64,000 bases of DNA from Cymbidium sinense (taxonomy: Eukaryota; Streptophyta; Magnoliopsida; Asparagales; Orchidaceae), in the NCBI GenBank assembly GCA_021442155.1, contig JAKCPB010000332.1:248001-312000 (forward strand), given 5' to 3'. Below are positions 22,314 to 34,065 of the stretch, in pieces. A model generated the notes under the pieces. The model made no database searches. It saw nothing but the letters and a program-made list of their open reading frames with translations, and had not been told where the DNA came from. The translations under genes and the position numbers were made by a program. Position 1 is the first letter of the stretch; each line of letters opens with the position of its first letter.

Positions 22314-23100
22314 GATAGGGGTGCTAGAATTGATGACATCATCAAGTAATGCTTGATGTCTTCAAAGGCAAGCTCACACTTGTCATCCCACTTGAACTTG
22401 GCATCCTTTTGATAAGTAGAGAATGGTTGACATCTTCAATAGTTGGATATAAAGCATCTTAGATATGCCAACCGCCTTGGAATGATCGAGTTGAGTTAAA
22501 CTTTAGGGGTGGCATTTCTAATATCCTTGATCTTCCAAATCGATTTTAATTCCCGGTGTAGGATAATAAAACCCAAGGAATTTCTGAAGCTACTCAATGC
22601 ACACTGGGGTTCATTTTGAGGTTAAATTATCTTAACTATTCAAAACTACTCTCAAGTCAAAGAGATGGTCTTCCTTTTCTCTACTTTCGACCATGAGATC
22701 ATCGACATAGCACTTGATTTGATGATGAATGAGTTCATTGAAGATTCAAGTCATAGTCATGGTATGCATTATTTTAAGGGAAAGGCATGACCTTATAGCA
22801 ATAGATTCTGATCGGGTTCTAAAGTATTGTTTCTTTCATCTTCGGGCCATCTTTATTTGGTTATATCTATGAGCCATCCATGAAAGAGAAGATTGTTTGA
22901 GATGAGGCAATGTCCACCATCGCCTGATTGGTAGTGAAATTCATCTTTTGGACATGCCTTATTTAAATCCCTAAAATTGAAGCATATGTGAATTTGGCCA
23001 TTCTTTTTTCTTAATGGATGATGTTGGCTAACCAGTAGGGTATTTTTCTTCTGATGAAACCGCATCAATCAATTTCTTGACTTCATAAATGATTTTGTTA
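22314..23100 (-). pseudogene. reverse transcriptase of element D
   Basis: The open stretch 22853-23068 gives RKKNGQIHICFNFRDLNKAC followed by PKDEF, a signature of Tat-type RT. The catalytic YVDD box is intact on the minus strand at about 22697-22708 in a QIKCYVDDLMVES context. Stops and frameshifts separate the motifs, so the enzyme is not made. It lies in the expected order between RNase H and protease. Confidence 0.8.
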
Positions 23101-24330
23101 TGTCAGCATAATGCCTAGGAGCTTGCTTAGCAATAGTAGTTCTATTGCTAGTTTATGGACCACTATGTGAGCCAATCCGTGCATCTCTTCATAACTCCAT
23201 GCAAATAGTCCTTAAACTCATCAATAGCCTAACTAAGTCATTGGTTTCAATTTCATTCAACAAAGAACCGATGTATGTCGCATGATTCTTCGTTCTAAGT
23301 TGATTTCTTGAGCTCATGGTTGACTTGATCTCTTCTTCAAACTTTGGCGTGCATCTTTGACTTCAAAATCATCTAGATCATCTAAGTTTCTAAGCATAGC
23401 TCCTCATATGAGTTAATGTGATTTGAAAAGAACCTATCCAAATTAAATGATTGGTGATGACTAAGCAATCTCATCATCGATTGGACCCACTGTATCAAAT
23501 CCTAGTCCTGGTCTTGATTGAGAGCTTTTGCATTTGTTCTTCCATATTCTTTCAAGTAGTCGACTGCTTTGACCAAGTATGTGGATTAACCCTTTCTTTG
23601 CTAAATTATGAACAAGGCAAGTACCAATCAAAAGGTAATTCTATTAAATCTTTATATGAATCATCCTCAAGTTCTACATCAACTTCTTGACTTGAGGATG
23701 ATGCTTAGAAAGAACCTCTCTTCTTCATGTGGGATGACTTAGGGGCTTCCTTAACTACCAAACCCTCAGCTTTTTGAGAGGAAAGTAAGGTTAGAGCTAA
23801 GGTTCCCAACCAATGCCTAACTATTTCACATATAGACTTGGATACACTTATGTTTTGCTTTGGAGCACGATCTTCATCACTATCTGGCTCAAGTGTCACA
23901 TCCAAGGAAATCTACAGAGAAGAGTCGGTTATGTTAACCATATAAGACTCATCCTATGAACTAGATTCTAAGTCTATATGGATAGTGTACTATTGGTAGA
24001 TAGGATATATCTTCTATAATAATAAGGAGGTTTTCACCATGGACCTCTTAAATGGCCTCTTCCTCTGGTGGTGATCGTCATCCTACCCATATGTTCAATG
24101 GAGTAATGAACTGGAATCTAATGTCACTTCCTCCTCCAAGTCTATTTCTCCCTTTATTTTCTTTTTCATTTTATCTTTTCTTTATTTTTCTTTTTCTTTT
24201 TCTTTTTCTTTCTTTTTCTTTTTCTTTTTTTTTTATTTTAAAACTTTGGCCAAGTTTGTGAGAATAGACTTGTGGATTTTGAGGGAGGTAGTAAGTCATA
24301 TCCTCATATATGCACCTCTGAACTTAAATG
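23101..24330 (-). pseudogene. protease-RT linker of element D
   Basis: Broken polyprotein linker between RT and protease. 23705-23905 is an open stretch with LEPDSDEDRAPKQNISVSKS. A pyrimidine tract of repeated CTTTTT units runs from about 24140 to 24240 and matches similar tracts at 150-180 in element A and 8690-8730 in element B. Plus-strand open frames across this tract (24052-24261) are low-complexity artefacts. Confidence 0.5.
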
Positions 24331-24518
24331 GCTTGAGATCTCTTTATAGATGATCCCACCTCACAAACTTCATACACGATGTAGAGAGGGGAACTATGTT
24401 GTTCTCATGTATCCATGGTCTCCCAAGCAAAAGAAAGATGTATCAGTCTATAATGTGAAACTTGGCTTCGATCTTCCAATCATCTATCTCCAAGGGCAAC
24501 ACTATGAGCCTAAGGCCT
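24331..24518 (-). pseudogene. protease C-terminal part of element D (split by insertion)
   Basis: The sequence aligns with 350-460 of element A, for example a GGCTTCGATCTTCCAATCAT block against GGCTTCAGTCTTCCAGTCAT, and covers the end of the protease. It stops at 24518. The missing upstream part of the same protease resumes at 32012. The two halves join in one continuous alignment to element A, so the intervening 7.5 kb is an insertion. Confidence 0.7.
24512..24518. repeat. candidate target-site duplication, left copy
   Basis: AAGGCCT here recurs at 32005-32011, flanking the inserted LTR. Ty3/gypsy insertions usually make 5-bp duplications. The 7-bp match may be 5 bp plus chance, and the TG and CA ends lie 2 bp inside each copy. 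Confidence 0.45.
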
Positions 24519-25449
24519 ATTGACCTCATTTTGAGTGCAAATTCAATCTTCCATCTTAGACTTAGGAGTCTTCTAGACACAAAGACTTCCTAGTCATAAG
24601 ACACTTCTAACAATTAGGTAAACACTTAACCTAAGCTAAAGACTTAGAGTTAACCATGATTAGGTTATGCCTGGGATTAGATAATCCACCCAACCTACAA
24701 CCCAAATCCAATCCAGTTCCCCTTCTCAAACCAAACCTCAAGTTCATCAAATTCAAATCCAAATTCAAACCCAAATTCCAAAACCAAATGATTGAAGCCC
24801 ATGATCAAATCCAAACTTGAAACCCTTCCTAAGCCATATGACCTATCCCATGGACTTAGCCAAATGTTAATCCAAATCAATCCAAAATCAATTGATCTTT
24901 TCATAATAAATTTATATCTTCAATCATCTTCCTAAATATAAATCAAATCTACATTCAAATGATCAAACTAAATCAAACTAAATCAAATTAAATCAAAACC
25001 TTCCTAAGCCATATGACCTATCCCATGGACTTAGCTAAATTTTAATCCAAATGTCAAACTCAATTGATTTTCTCACAAATCAATCATATTTTCAATCATA
25101 TTTACAAATTTAAATGAAATATACATTTAAATCATCAAAACTAAATCAAACCAAATCAAAATCCAAACTTAAGCCACATGACTAACTCCATGGACTTAGC
25201 CAAATTCCTTCATTCCAAAACCCAAATTCAATTGATTTTCTCATGAATCAATCATACCTTCAATCATATTCACAAATATAAATGAAATCTCAATCATCAA
25301 GCCAAACCAAAATAAACCCAAGTCAAACCCAACTTAACCCTTTTGATTTGAAATGTTCAAATGAACCAAAACCCATTTGAACCCAAGCCAATTGCAAAAT
25401 TGAATTTATATATCAATCCCAAATCCATATATAAACTCAACTAAATCAA

Positions 25450-26340
25450 ACTCAACCCAAAATCAAGCCAACTAAACCCAATTGGTCCACTTGACCCATT
25501 GACCAATTTGAGCCAAGTTCTAACTTACCCAAAATTGGATTGAACCAAGCCCATCAAAACCTCCCATCATGATTGTTGATCACCCTAGGTTGATCAATTG
25601 TCACAAATTAGGTCAAACCAAGTCAACTTTGTCATTTGACCAAGTCAACCCCTTAACCCATATGAACCCAAACTAGCCAAATTACAACCTAAGCTAAATC
25701 CCTTGAAACCAATGATTCATACCAAGTCAAAATCAATATTTGAATATGACTTGACCTTCAATTAAGTCAAACCAAACCCAATTGGAATTTTTGAACCAAC
25801 TTGACCCAAATTGACCTAAAAGATCAAATTGGGTCAAATCAAAATATAAACCAAATTGATTGCAACTAATGGCTCAAGTTCATTCCAAATTGATTATTGA
25901 ACATGACCAAAGCCATGATTGAACCTAACTGACCTACTTAGCCCAAATTGACCTAAAGTCTCAAGTTGGCCTAAATCAAAACTAAATATAAATTAATTGA
26001 AACCAAAGCTTACAATCATCTTAAATTGGTCAACTAATCCCAAACCAACTCCCAACCCAAGCCAATTTGGCCAATTTGGACAAATTGGTCAACTTAACCC
26101 ATTTGACCCAAATGAATTCAAATGAGCCAAAATCAAATCTAAGCCAAACTAAACCAAACCAATTGAACCAAAACATCCCAAATGATCATATGAACTTGAC
26201 CAACTTGGTTTGACCTAATTTGACCAATTGGTCAACTTGACCAACCTAACCCAATTTGACCTAAATGAGTCAAATTGAGCAAATATAACCAAATCAACTC
26301 AATTGACTTGAAATTTGGCTAACCCACTTTGGCTCATTTC
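25450..26340. repeat. dense TTGACC/GGTCAA array inside the LTR
   Basis: Dozens of TTGACC, TTGACT and GGTCAA hexamers occur in both orientations, often as near-palindromes such as TTGACCAATTTGGTCAA. The mirror region of the other long LTR copy (43540-44640) has the same character. A short remnant lies at 18240-18320 in the element B LTR. TTGAC(C/T) is the W-box core bound by plant WRKY factors. No function is shown here. Confidence 0.6.
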
Positions 26341-28827
26341 AAATCTCCAAATCAAATCCAATGCCAAATGATCATTATACCCTTAGGTCAAGGGCATCAC
26401 ATGAGACAAATCACCCAAGTAAGTGGTCATTTCATTCCTTGGCCACTTGGTACTCTCCCAATGGTCCACCTAGGCACCTAGGACACTGCCCAACCTAACC
26501 CAAGGGGTGGTTGGCCATGACCCATGGGAGGTGAAATCACCTCACCCTCCATTGAGCATTTGAAACCCATAGACACCCATGATTCTCCTTGGCGCCACCT
26601 CCACACCTTCAACCAACCAAGCAGCCAACTCACCTCCTCCCTACCACCCATCTCGAGATGATGGATGGCCACTAAGCCAAACCATCCTCCAGCAGATCAA
26701 GATGAATGGGGGGTATACACCCCCTCATTTCCACTCAAACACATAAATCATCATTAGCCCTAGCTACCCAAGATGAGCCATCTAAGCTCCCAAGCTCGCT
26801 TCCTTGATTAAAAATTCCATTCTATTCATCCCAAATAGACACTCCCATTTTCAACCTAACCCCCATTTCTCCATCAAACTCAAATTAACTTTGCACACAC
26901 CTTCACTAGGCCTCATTGAGCAAGAGAATCATCTCCCAAGCTTCTAGCACTAGGTGGTACTTGATCAAAGCCGAGCTCCAAATCATCGATTCATGGCCTT
27001 TTAAGTGAACACCGAGGAATTAATCCAATTACTACTCAACAGGGCTTTGTCTCCACTAGATGAAGCTTCCTCAATCATTCAAGTCACCGGTCTTGAGCTT
27101 CGGTGAGGTATGCTTCCAAAACTAATCCTTAGGCAAAAATGGGTTGGAGCTTTTGAAGAAAACTTGCATCTCATGTGATCTTGATCATTGGATCCTCTCG
27201 ATGATCGAAGGTGTGGGATCCTTTGGAGTTGATATGAGCTCAAGTTTCAAATCAAGTGCAATGGTGGACTCCATTCTCTCTCACTCACGATGATCACCAT
27301 CCATTCATGATCAATGATTGATTAGATCACTGATCGACCGATTTAATCCTATTAAGCTTGGGATTAATCATAGCCTTCAAATCTTAGATCGATGGCGATG
27401 AGAAAGTGCATCCGCCACTACCATAAGGAGAGTTGGATAAGTTTACCACTGGTGGCACCACATGGAAGCACATGCGTCACATGGCGCAACAAGATTAGGC
27501 TTTAATTGAGCTTAATTCATTTTTAATGGCTAAAACTTCTAAAATCATAAAATATCATAGATAAAAAAATGTAAATAAATACTTATTTTAAAGGTATTTC
27601 AAAGGAGAATTAATTAAAATGATCTTAACTAATTTTGTAATTAAGGTTAAAATTTAACTACAAATTAATTAGCTTAATACTCCTTAATTACTTGAAATTA
27701 ATCCCAAATTTTTGGTTTAGTTTAATTAGATGACTACCTTCCATGATTTTCTTGGGAATTATTTCACTTAATTAGGAAAATTGACTAATAAACCTTAATT
27801 ACTCTTTTTTAATTAATGATTAATTAATCCCATGAACGTAATAAATTGGTTAATTAAGTTTATTAATCATTGTTCAGCGGTAAGTGAACTAAGGAGGGTT
27901 GGGACCCCTTTCCTAAGTTAATTTCACCCTTTTTTTAAAATGAAATTAATTAAGATTTAACTAATTAATTAAATCACTTAATCAAATTGAAATCATAATC
28001 ACATAATTAATTAAATCATGGGGTAGATCTCTAGGTGTTCAATAAACTAAAGGAGTTTAATGAAATTATGGTTAGTCTATATGTGTGAAAAACCATGAGT
28101 AATTAATTAAGTCTGTTAATCTAATTAACTATTAATCATGAGCCAATTGCCTTAGGCCTCTTTTATTTCCTAGGATCATTGCAAGTTTATTTTCCATGCA
28201 TATCATGTTGGCTCATAATTATTTAGTTAATTACTTTAAGGTGACATTGGTAAGGGTAATTAATTCACCTAATTAAGGGTTCAACTTAATTAGCCCATAA
28301 AACCAACTTAATTATATTTATTTAAATTAAATCAAATCACTAATGTGGGAATGGGTTTTAAAACAACAAGTGATGAATTCCCTTCTCCTCTTTAAATTAA
28401 ATGAAATCAAAAACTTAATTAATAAAAAAGCTTTGGTTTTCTTTAAATAATCTTATTTGATTTGATTATCTTTAAGAACTAGTTTGGTTGAACGAATCAC
28501 ATGATTATATTTGATTATCCTCTTTCCAATCATGTAAAATTTGGTATGTCATTTGAATTCATGCATCCATCTTTTCAAAATCAATTAAAATAAAATGGAT
28601 TTCATTTATGTAAGCTTGCATGTGTTGTTTTAATTTAATATATGTGTGGTTATTATCACTATTAAATCCAAATGTATTTTTCAAAAGCTTATAAATGAAT
28701 AATAATATGTGTTATGATGCCAGTTATAAATACATAAGAAATGCATGTGCTTATAGCTTAAGTGTATGAATGTTGAGTTCTCTTTCCTCTATTCATGTGT
28801 TGATTTATATAAGATTGAATGATAATG

Positions 28828-29420
28828 GGTATATAGTCTACATCCAGAACATGAGGCTTTTTAGCAAGGAGGTCATTTGATTACCTCACTTTCCTTGTTT
28901 AACAATGACACATACCCATTTGATTTCATTCTTATGTATTTCAACATTAGAATTTGGATAGAGCTTTAATTCATATATATGAATGATTCGATAAAAATAT
29001 ACAATCTTTGAATGGTTTTCTTTCCCTCATTTATGTATGCATCCATGTGTGTCTAAGAAAAGCAAGTATATAGTCTGGACATCACAAGAATACGAGGCTT
29101 TAGTTAGCCCGAAGGAGGTCATTTGATTACCTCACTTCCAGTTTAACAATGACACTTGCCTATATCTTTTATATGTATGTATATGTGATTATTGTGAAAA
29201 ATCCCATTTTACATTAAAATTGCATGCATTCATAATTGACTAAGTGGTTGAATTAATTAGCCATATGATTTGGAGCTTACTTCATATGTTCATGTATATA
29301 TGAATTTACATATGTTTGAATGCAAATGGTATATAGTTTGGACATCTCAGAATATGAGGCTTTAGCTAGCTCAAGGAGGTCATTTGATTACCTCACTTCC
29401 CAGTTTAACAAACATGCCTA
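28828..29420. repeat. triplicated segment, spacing about 250 bp, within the LTR
   Basis: A block beginning GTATATAGTC and containing ATGAGGCTTT and GGAGGTCATTTGATTACCTC, followed by CAGTTTAACAA, occurs at about 28828-28915, 29068-29148 and 29328-29412. The 38195-45942 copy has one degenerate version near 40890-40975, inverted. The triplication is therefore specific to this copy or was lost from the others. Confidence 0.75.
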
Positions 29421-32004
29421 TTTAATTTCATTCTTATGTCCTTTTTGTATAAGAATTTGGATAAAGTTTTAAATTAATATGTTTAAATAATTCAATCAAA
29501 TAAAATATAAATTCTAAACATACACATACATTCATCATTTAAGTGTGCTAAAATATGTTTCATGTATATATACACTTAGGATTAAATCATATGCATGCTA
29601 CATGTGATGGAAAGGAATGATTTAATATATCATGTGGTAATTCAATTAAATTAATCTTAAGATGCCTTTCATTTTGAATATTATTTAAAGTGAACCTTAA
29701 CTTAGGATTAATTAAATCATTTAATAAGCCATTCACTAAAGAGAACAAAATCAAATTAATTTAGGTTTGGATGAAAGAGGGTAATCCTCTTTTCCTCTCT
29801 TTATAAGACTTAGTTGCTAAGTGTAATCAAATGAAACAAAATAAAACGCAAATTAAAATTCTCAAATCAATTAAACTACTTCAAGTGAAATCAACCATTC
29901 ATGTTAAATTGAATCCTTCTACACTTAGAAAATTCAACATTAAAGCCTAACAAGACTTACCACATAAATATACACATTAGAATTAAGTCACCACTTAGCT
30001 CTGATGTGTATGATGTGATGTATGTTTTATTTTATGATGTAATATTTTAGATTAAATGTTAGGGTGTTTGCTTTATAGACAAGATGATAGACCAATATTA
30101 GCTTAATCATGTTTTTTGTAGGGGATTATGCTTAAGAGATGCTTAAAAATAAATGTGAATGCTCTTTTTGTAGGTTGCTTAAATCCTTAAGCATATAAGT
30201 TAGGATAGTGGGCTTAGTTACCCATGTGGTGCTAAGTCCAAATTATAGCTTGGGATTATATGTATATTTAGCTAATCTAATTTTGGTGTAGTTAAGATTT
30301 ACTTTTCCCATAAATGTAATTTTTTGAAATAGAATTAGGATTAGTGCTATGGGGATTAGGATGATGAGAAAGGCTTTATCTTGGGGTGCCCTGTGATGCC
30401 TTTGATACAAGTCAAAGAAGGAACCAAATCAGAAATGGAGATATGAAGATAGAAGACCCCTCATACATTTAATAATTTTATTCTTTTTAGTTTATATAAT
30501 TGTTTGATGTTATGGGGATTAGATGAGTACCATTCAAAGAAGGAACCAAATCTCTTCTCCCTTTTGGGTTTATGTGGTACTGATTGCACCAGCCTTTTAT
30601 TCTTTTATGATAGTTTATGTAATTGTTTGATGTTATGTTTACATTCATTAGGATGACATGATTTTCATGGTTTCTTAAATGATTGATGCTTAATATGTGG
30701 CTTGGATGATTAGGCTCTTAGGATAAAAATAACTTTTCTACTCAACTAATCACTCATAACTAAATTTTAAATAACTCATAACCTCGTCATAATTCCTAAA
30801 TCATAAATAAGATAATTAAAAGATTTAGCAACCCCTTAGCTGTATGGTTGTATGTTTTACATCATGCATTCAAATTCTTTCTCTCTTGAACATGAAGGAT
30901 CTCCATCTTTGCACAATAAAGTAATGCTTGATCTGTGAGGGCATCTCTTGGTGTGGAGAACACCTTCTTCTAGATGTTTTGATCCATAACATATTTAATC
31001 ATGCATTTAGGCATAAGAAATCCTAAAGTATTTGTCAAAATGATCTGTCTAAAATGAAATAAAATTTGAAAAGGTTTTGCATCTATAGATTAAGTCATAT
31101 GCTCATACCACTCATGGTCTAGTCTCTTAGGGAGTGTGTTCAGGACTTTAGTCTCTTTCTAATTAAATAATTAACCTATCTATCTTGTAATTCATAAGAT
31201 TGAACTACATGGTTTTAAAATATAGGAGGTTAGGCACCACTCAGGCGGTTATAAGTCTGAAGTTGGACAATTTATTCTCTCTTGGAGGTAAACCCTTATA
31301 CCTACCACTTAGATTTAGGTTGTGCTTTAGCTCATACTAAAGGTCCCTAGATTTAGGATATGAGGTAGCTATTTTCTTTCGGGCTATGAGCATAAATCCT
31401 CACCTCTTAAGAATTCCCACAACCTTGTGTTGGTGGATTATAAGCCCTAGTAAACTAAATAAATTTCAACTCAAAACCATATAAATCTCCTCAACTTCAA
31501 AATTATAAAGCCCAACCATAGGATAGATTGGAATGCTCACTAGGCTTCCTAGTATCATGAGCATTTCATACTTATTACATTTGTATTCCAAAAATAAGTC
31601 TTCTCCTTGAACTCTGCCAATTGATTTTCCAAATACAACCAATCTTTTGATTGTCTAACCTTGAAATCTTTGGAGATGATAATTATCTACTTTAATCGAA
31701 AGTATTCTTAGGAAATTTATTTCCTAAGATGTAATTAACTATAGAGGCTTGCCTCCATAGGGAACTTAAGAACCTAGTTTAACATAAACCCTACTTTTAT
31801 TCATCCATGTAAAGTAGGGGAAAAATCTTCGGTACATTTGAGGACCCATCATGCCTTAGGAGTCCTTATTATGTGATTAAGTCCATTGTATAGTGATGCC
31901 TCTATCTTTTGAGATAGTACATAATACCTCAATGTTGTACCTGATCACCTAAAATTACCCCATGATCTGCATGGTGTCACCCCATACATCCAAAAATAAA
32001 CACC

Positions 32005-32011
32005 AAGGCCT
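32005..32011. repeat. candidate target-site duplication, right copy
   Basis: AAGGCCT repeats the left copy at 24512-24518. Element D protease sequence resumes immediately after it. Confidence 0.45.
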
Positions 32012-32440
32012 CTCGCCTATTCATTGAATCCTCTCAACATCCTCCATTTATTTTTTGATTTTGGAGATGTCCATCCTCAAGTAGGCATGGGTTCTTAGAC
32101 TCATAATATTGAGTAATACACCTGGGTCAATCAAAACTCTAAATAACCTATATCTGCCAACATCCACTGTAATGTAAAGAGGCGATTATGCTCGGTCTTC
32201 CCTAGGAGTAAGTCTTTTTCACTGAATGTAACTCTTAAGATGTCCTTTGAGTGGCATGCCTCATCCTTAGTAGCCATAAGCATATCTTTAGATCAAGTAA
32301 GGCCTTGATTAGAGATTCCCTCATCTCTTTGGATAAGATAAGGGCATCATATATGCTTAACTTAACTGGAAACTTTCTAAGGTGAGCTAGGACATTGTAA
32401 TCAACTCTAGCTTGGTTTTTCACAAGCATATCCATGGGTG
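32012..32440 (-). pseudogene. protease N-terminal part of element D
   Basis: The minus strand gives RVLIDPGVLLNIMSLRTHAY at about 32075-32135, matching the active-site region of elements A and B. Here the residue after the catalytic Asp is Pro. The open stretch 32235-32435 continues upstream (RVDYNVLAHLRKFPVKLSIY) and matches 740-870 of element A. It is the other half of the protease at 24331-24518. Confidence 0.7.
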
Positions 32441-33060
32441 GAGCATCCTATGGAGGGCTATCTCACTATAACATTGCTTATTATTTTGAGATACTACCTT
32501 AGAGGTAGAACTTTGCCCATGGGTTGAATTTAGTGACTTCTTGGAATGATGAGCTTGTGGAAAGTTCTACCTTCTTCATACACCATCTTCTCTTATGGGA
32601 TCCTCGAGTGTTGACTCCAAGTCAATCTCAAGAGGTGAACCTTGATTGAGAGAAGGATAGTCGACTCAGAATCAAAATGAAAGGATCAAAACTACTATTA
32701 TTTTATTTAGACTTGGAGAGCTTTCAATAAAAATAAAATCAAAAGTGTCAGAAGTAGACAATATATAATTAGAATTAGCTTTCTTCATTAATTTCTTTTT
32801 GGGTGGAGGTACATGATAGAAATCAAGTAAAGTAAGCAGAGTAAGGGATTTAGTGCCCTTATCCACATATACTCTATGAAGAGGTGGTAGGCGCAGCATG
32901 ATGGAGTCTTGGACTGGGGCGGTGGTGTGCTACTAGACTATCCCAGAGTATGGTGAGCTGCTCCCAGTTATCCTTTGACAAAGCAAACCTTCCTTGGTGT
33001 TGAGATTTGCTACTTGCACAGGAAAGCTTCTTGATCTTAGAATCTTCTTAGAGGTTTGGG
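32441..33060 (-). pseudogene. gag-pro linker of element D
   Basis: The open stretch 32672-32899 contains VDKGTKSLTLLTLLDFYHVP and a Lys-rich run. It is the counterpart of 1260-1496 in element A. The domain function is unknown. The rest is stop-rich. Confidence 0.55.
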
Positions 33061-34065
33061 ATAGGAGATATCTTAATCTTCTTTGGTCTTAAGAGGATCT
33101 AAGTATCCCCAAGGATTAATAATGGAATGGTTGTTCTAATAAGTATTCCAGGGATAAATATGTCTCTCAACTTGTAGTTGTGCTCAAGCTAGTCCTTAAA
33201 AGTGATACAATCCTATTAGACATGGCCTAACATGAGGTGGTAGGGGCAATAGCTAGGATAATCATTCTTTCCCACTTCTTTAAGCCTCTTAGGCTCTAGT
33301 AATGGAAAGTCATGTTTCTTTAAGAGATTCTTAAAATTTTCTAACTATCCCTCTTGAATTAGTACTTATTCAATCTATAACAAAAGTAGGTGGAAAGTAG
33401 CTACACGGTGATGATATGAATACCACTGGGTAGGCTCGAGGTGGTGAAATGGTCATTGTGGGGTATTGATGGCGAGGGGTGGAAGAGGAGGAAGGGGTTT
33501 CTTGAGCTCGTAGTCTCTCATACTCTAGGCTGCTTCCCTGTCCATTGACAAAACTATCCACAACACCTTACCTACTTGGACATGGATAATATAGGTTAGG
33601 AAAGGGCAAATGTTTGGCTTCAAGGCCAACCATGATGTTGATTAATTTAGAATGTTTTGATGGTAAAGCCCTTAGAGGAGACGAGACCATGGATATTCTT
33701 GAATAATCTGATATGTTGTTGACAACGTGGTTCATATTTCATGCTCAGGTTTCACCACTTGAGAATGTAATCAACAAGGGACTCATTGAGTTTCTGTTTC
33801 TCTACAATGAGGTCGTCTATAATCACCCTGTACTGAGCTCCAGCAAACCTCTTGATGAAGAGGTGCTCCAACTCAGCAAAAGTCTTCACCGAACTATCAG
33901 GCATTTCGGCGTACCAATCAAATTCAACACTTGACAGGTTGCTAACCATAAGATGGAAGAAGAGTGCGTTATTGCCATCGGTGTTGCAACAGCCAACTCT
34001 AAAGTGTGAAACGTGTTAGCGTGGGTTCCCATTGCAATCAAAGATATTGAATGATGGTTGCACAA
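33061..34065 (-). pseudogene. gag of element D, truncated
   Basis: The open stretch 33752-33949 reads SSVEFDWYAEMPDSSVKTFA, then ELEHLFIKRFAGAQ and NESLVDYILKW, the gag core shared with element B. A zinc-knuckle-like stretch matching 1790-1850 lies at about 33185-33260. At about 34066 the gag reading ends abruptly in telomere-like repeat DNA, so the N-terminal part, upstream ORF, primer site and 5' LTR of element D are absent here. Confidence 0.75.

Larger units (their letters stand above)
24519..32004 (+). mobile_element. solo-LTR-like insertion, about 7.5 kb, inverted orientation
   Basis: It runs from TG at 24521 to CA at 32001-32002. The reverse complement matches the 38195-45942 copy along its whole length. 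Anchors include 24560-24660 with 45790-45880, 27040-27115 with 43005-43080, 28200-28245 with 41755-41800, 30170-30260 with 40010-40090, and 31300-31990 with 38210-38900. No internal coding region is present. It interrupts the protease of element D and is flanked by a short direct repeat. A solo LTR left by LTR-LTR recombination is the simplest reading. Plus-strand transcription is expected from its orientation. Confidence 0.75.

Noticed and set aside
24052..24261. ORF with long Phe/Leu/Ser run
   Set aside because: It reads through a CTTTTT tract that is the complement of a basic linker on the minus strand.
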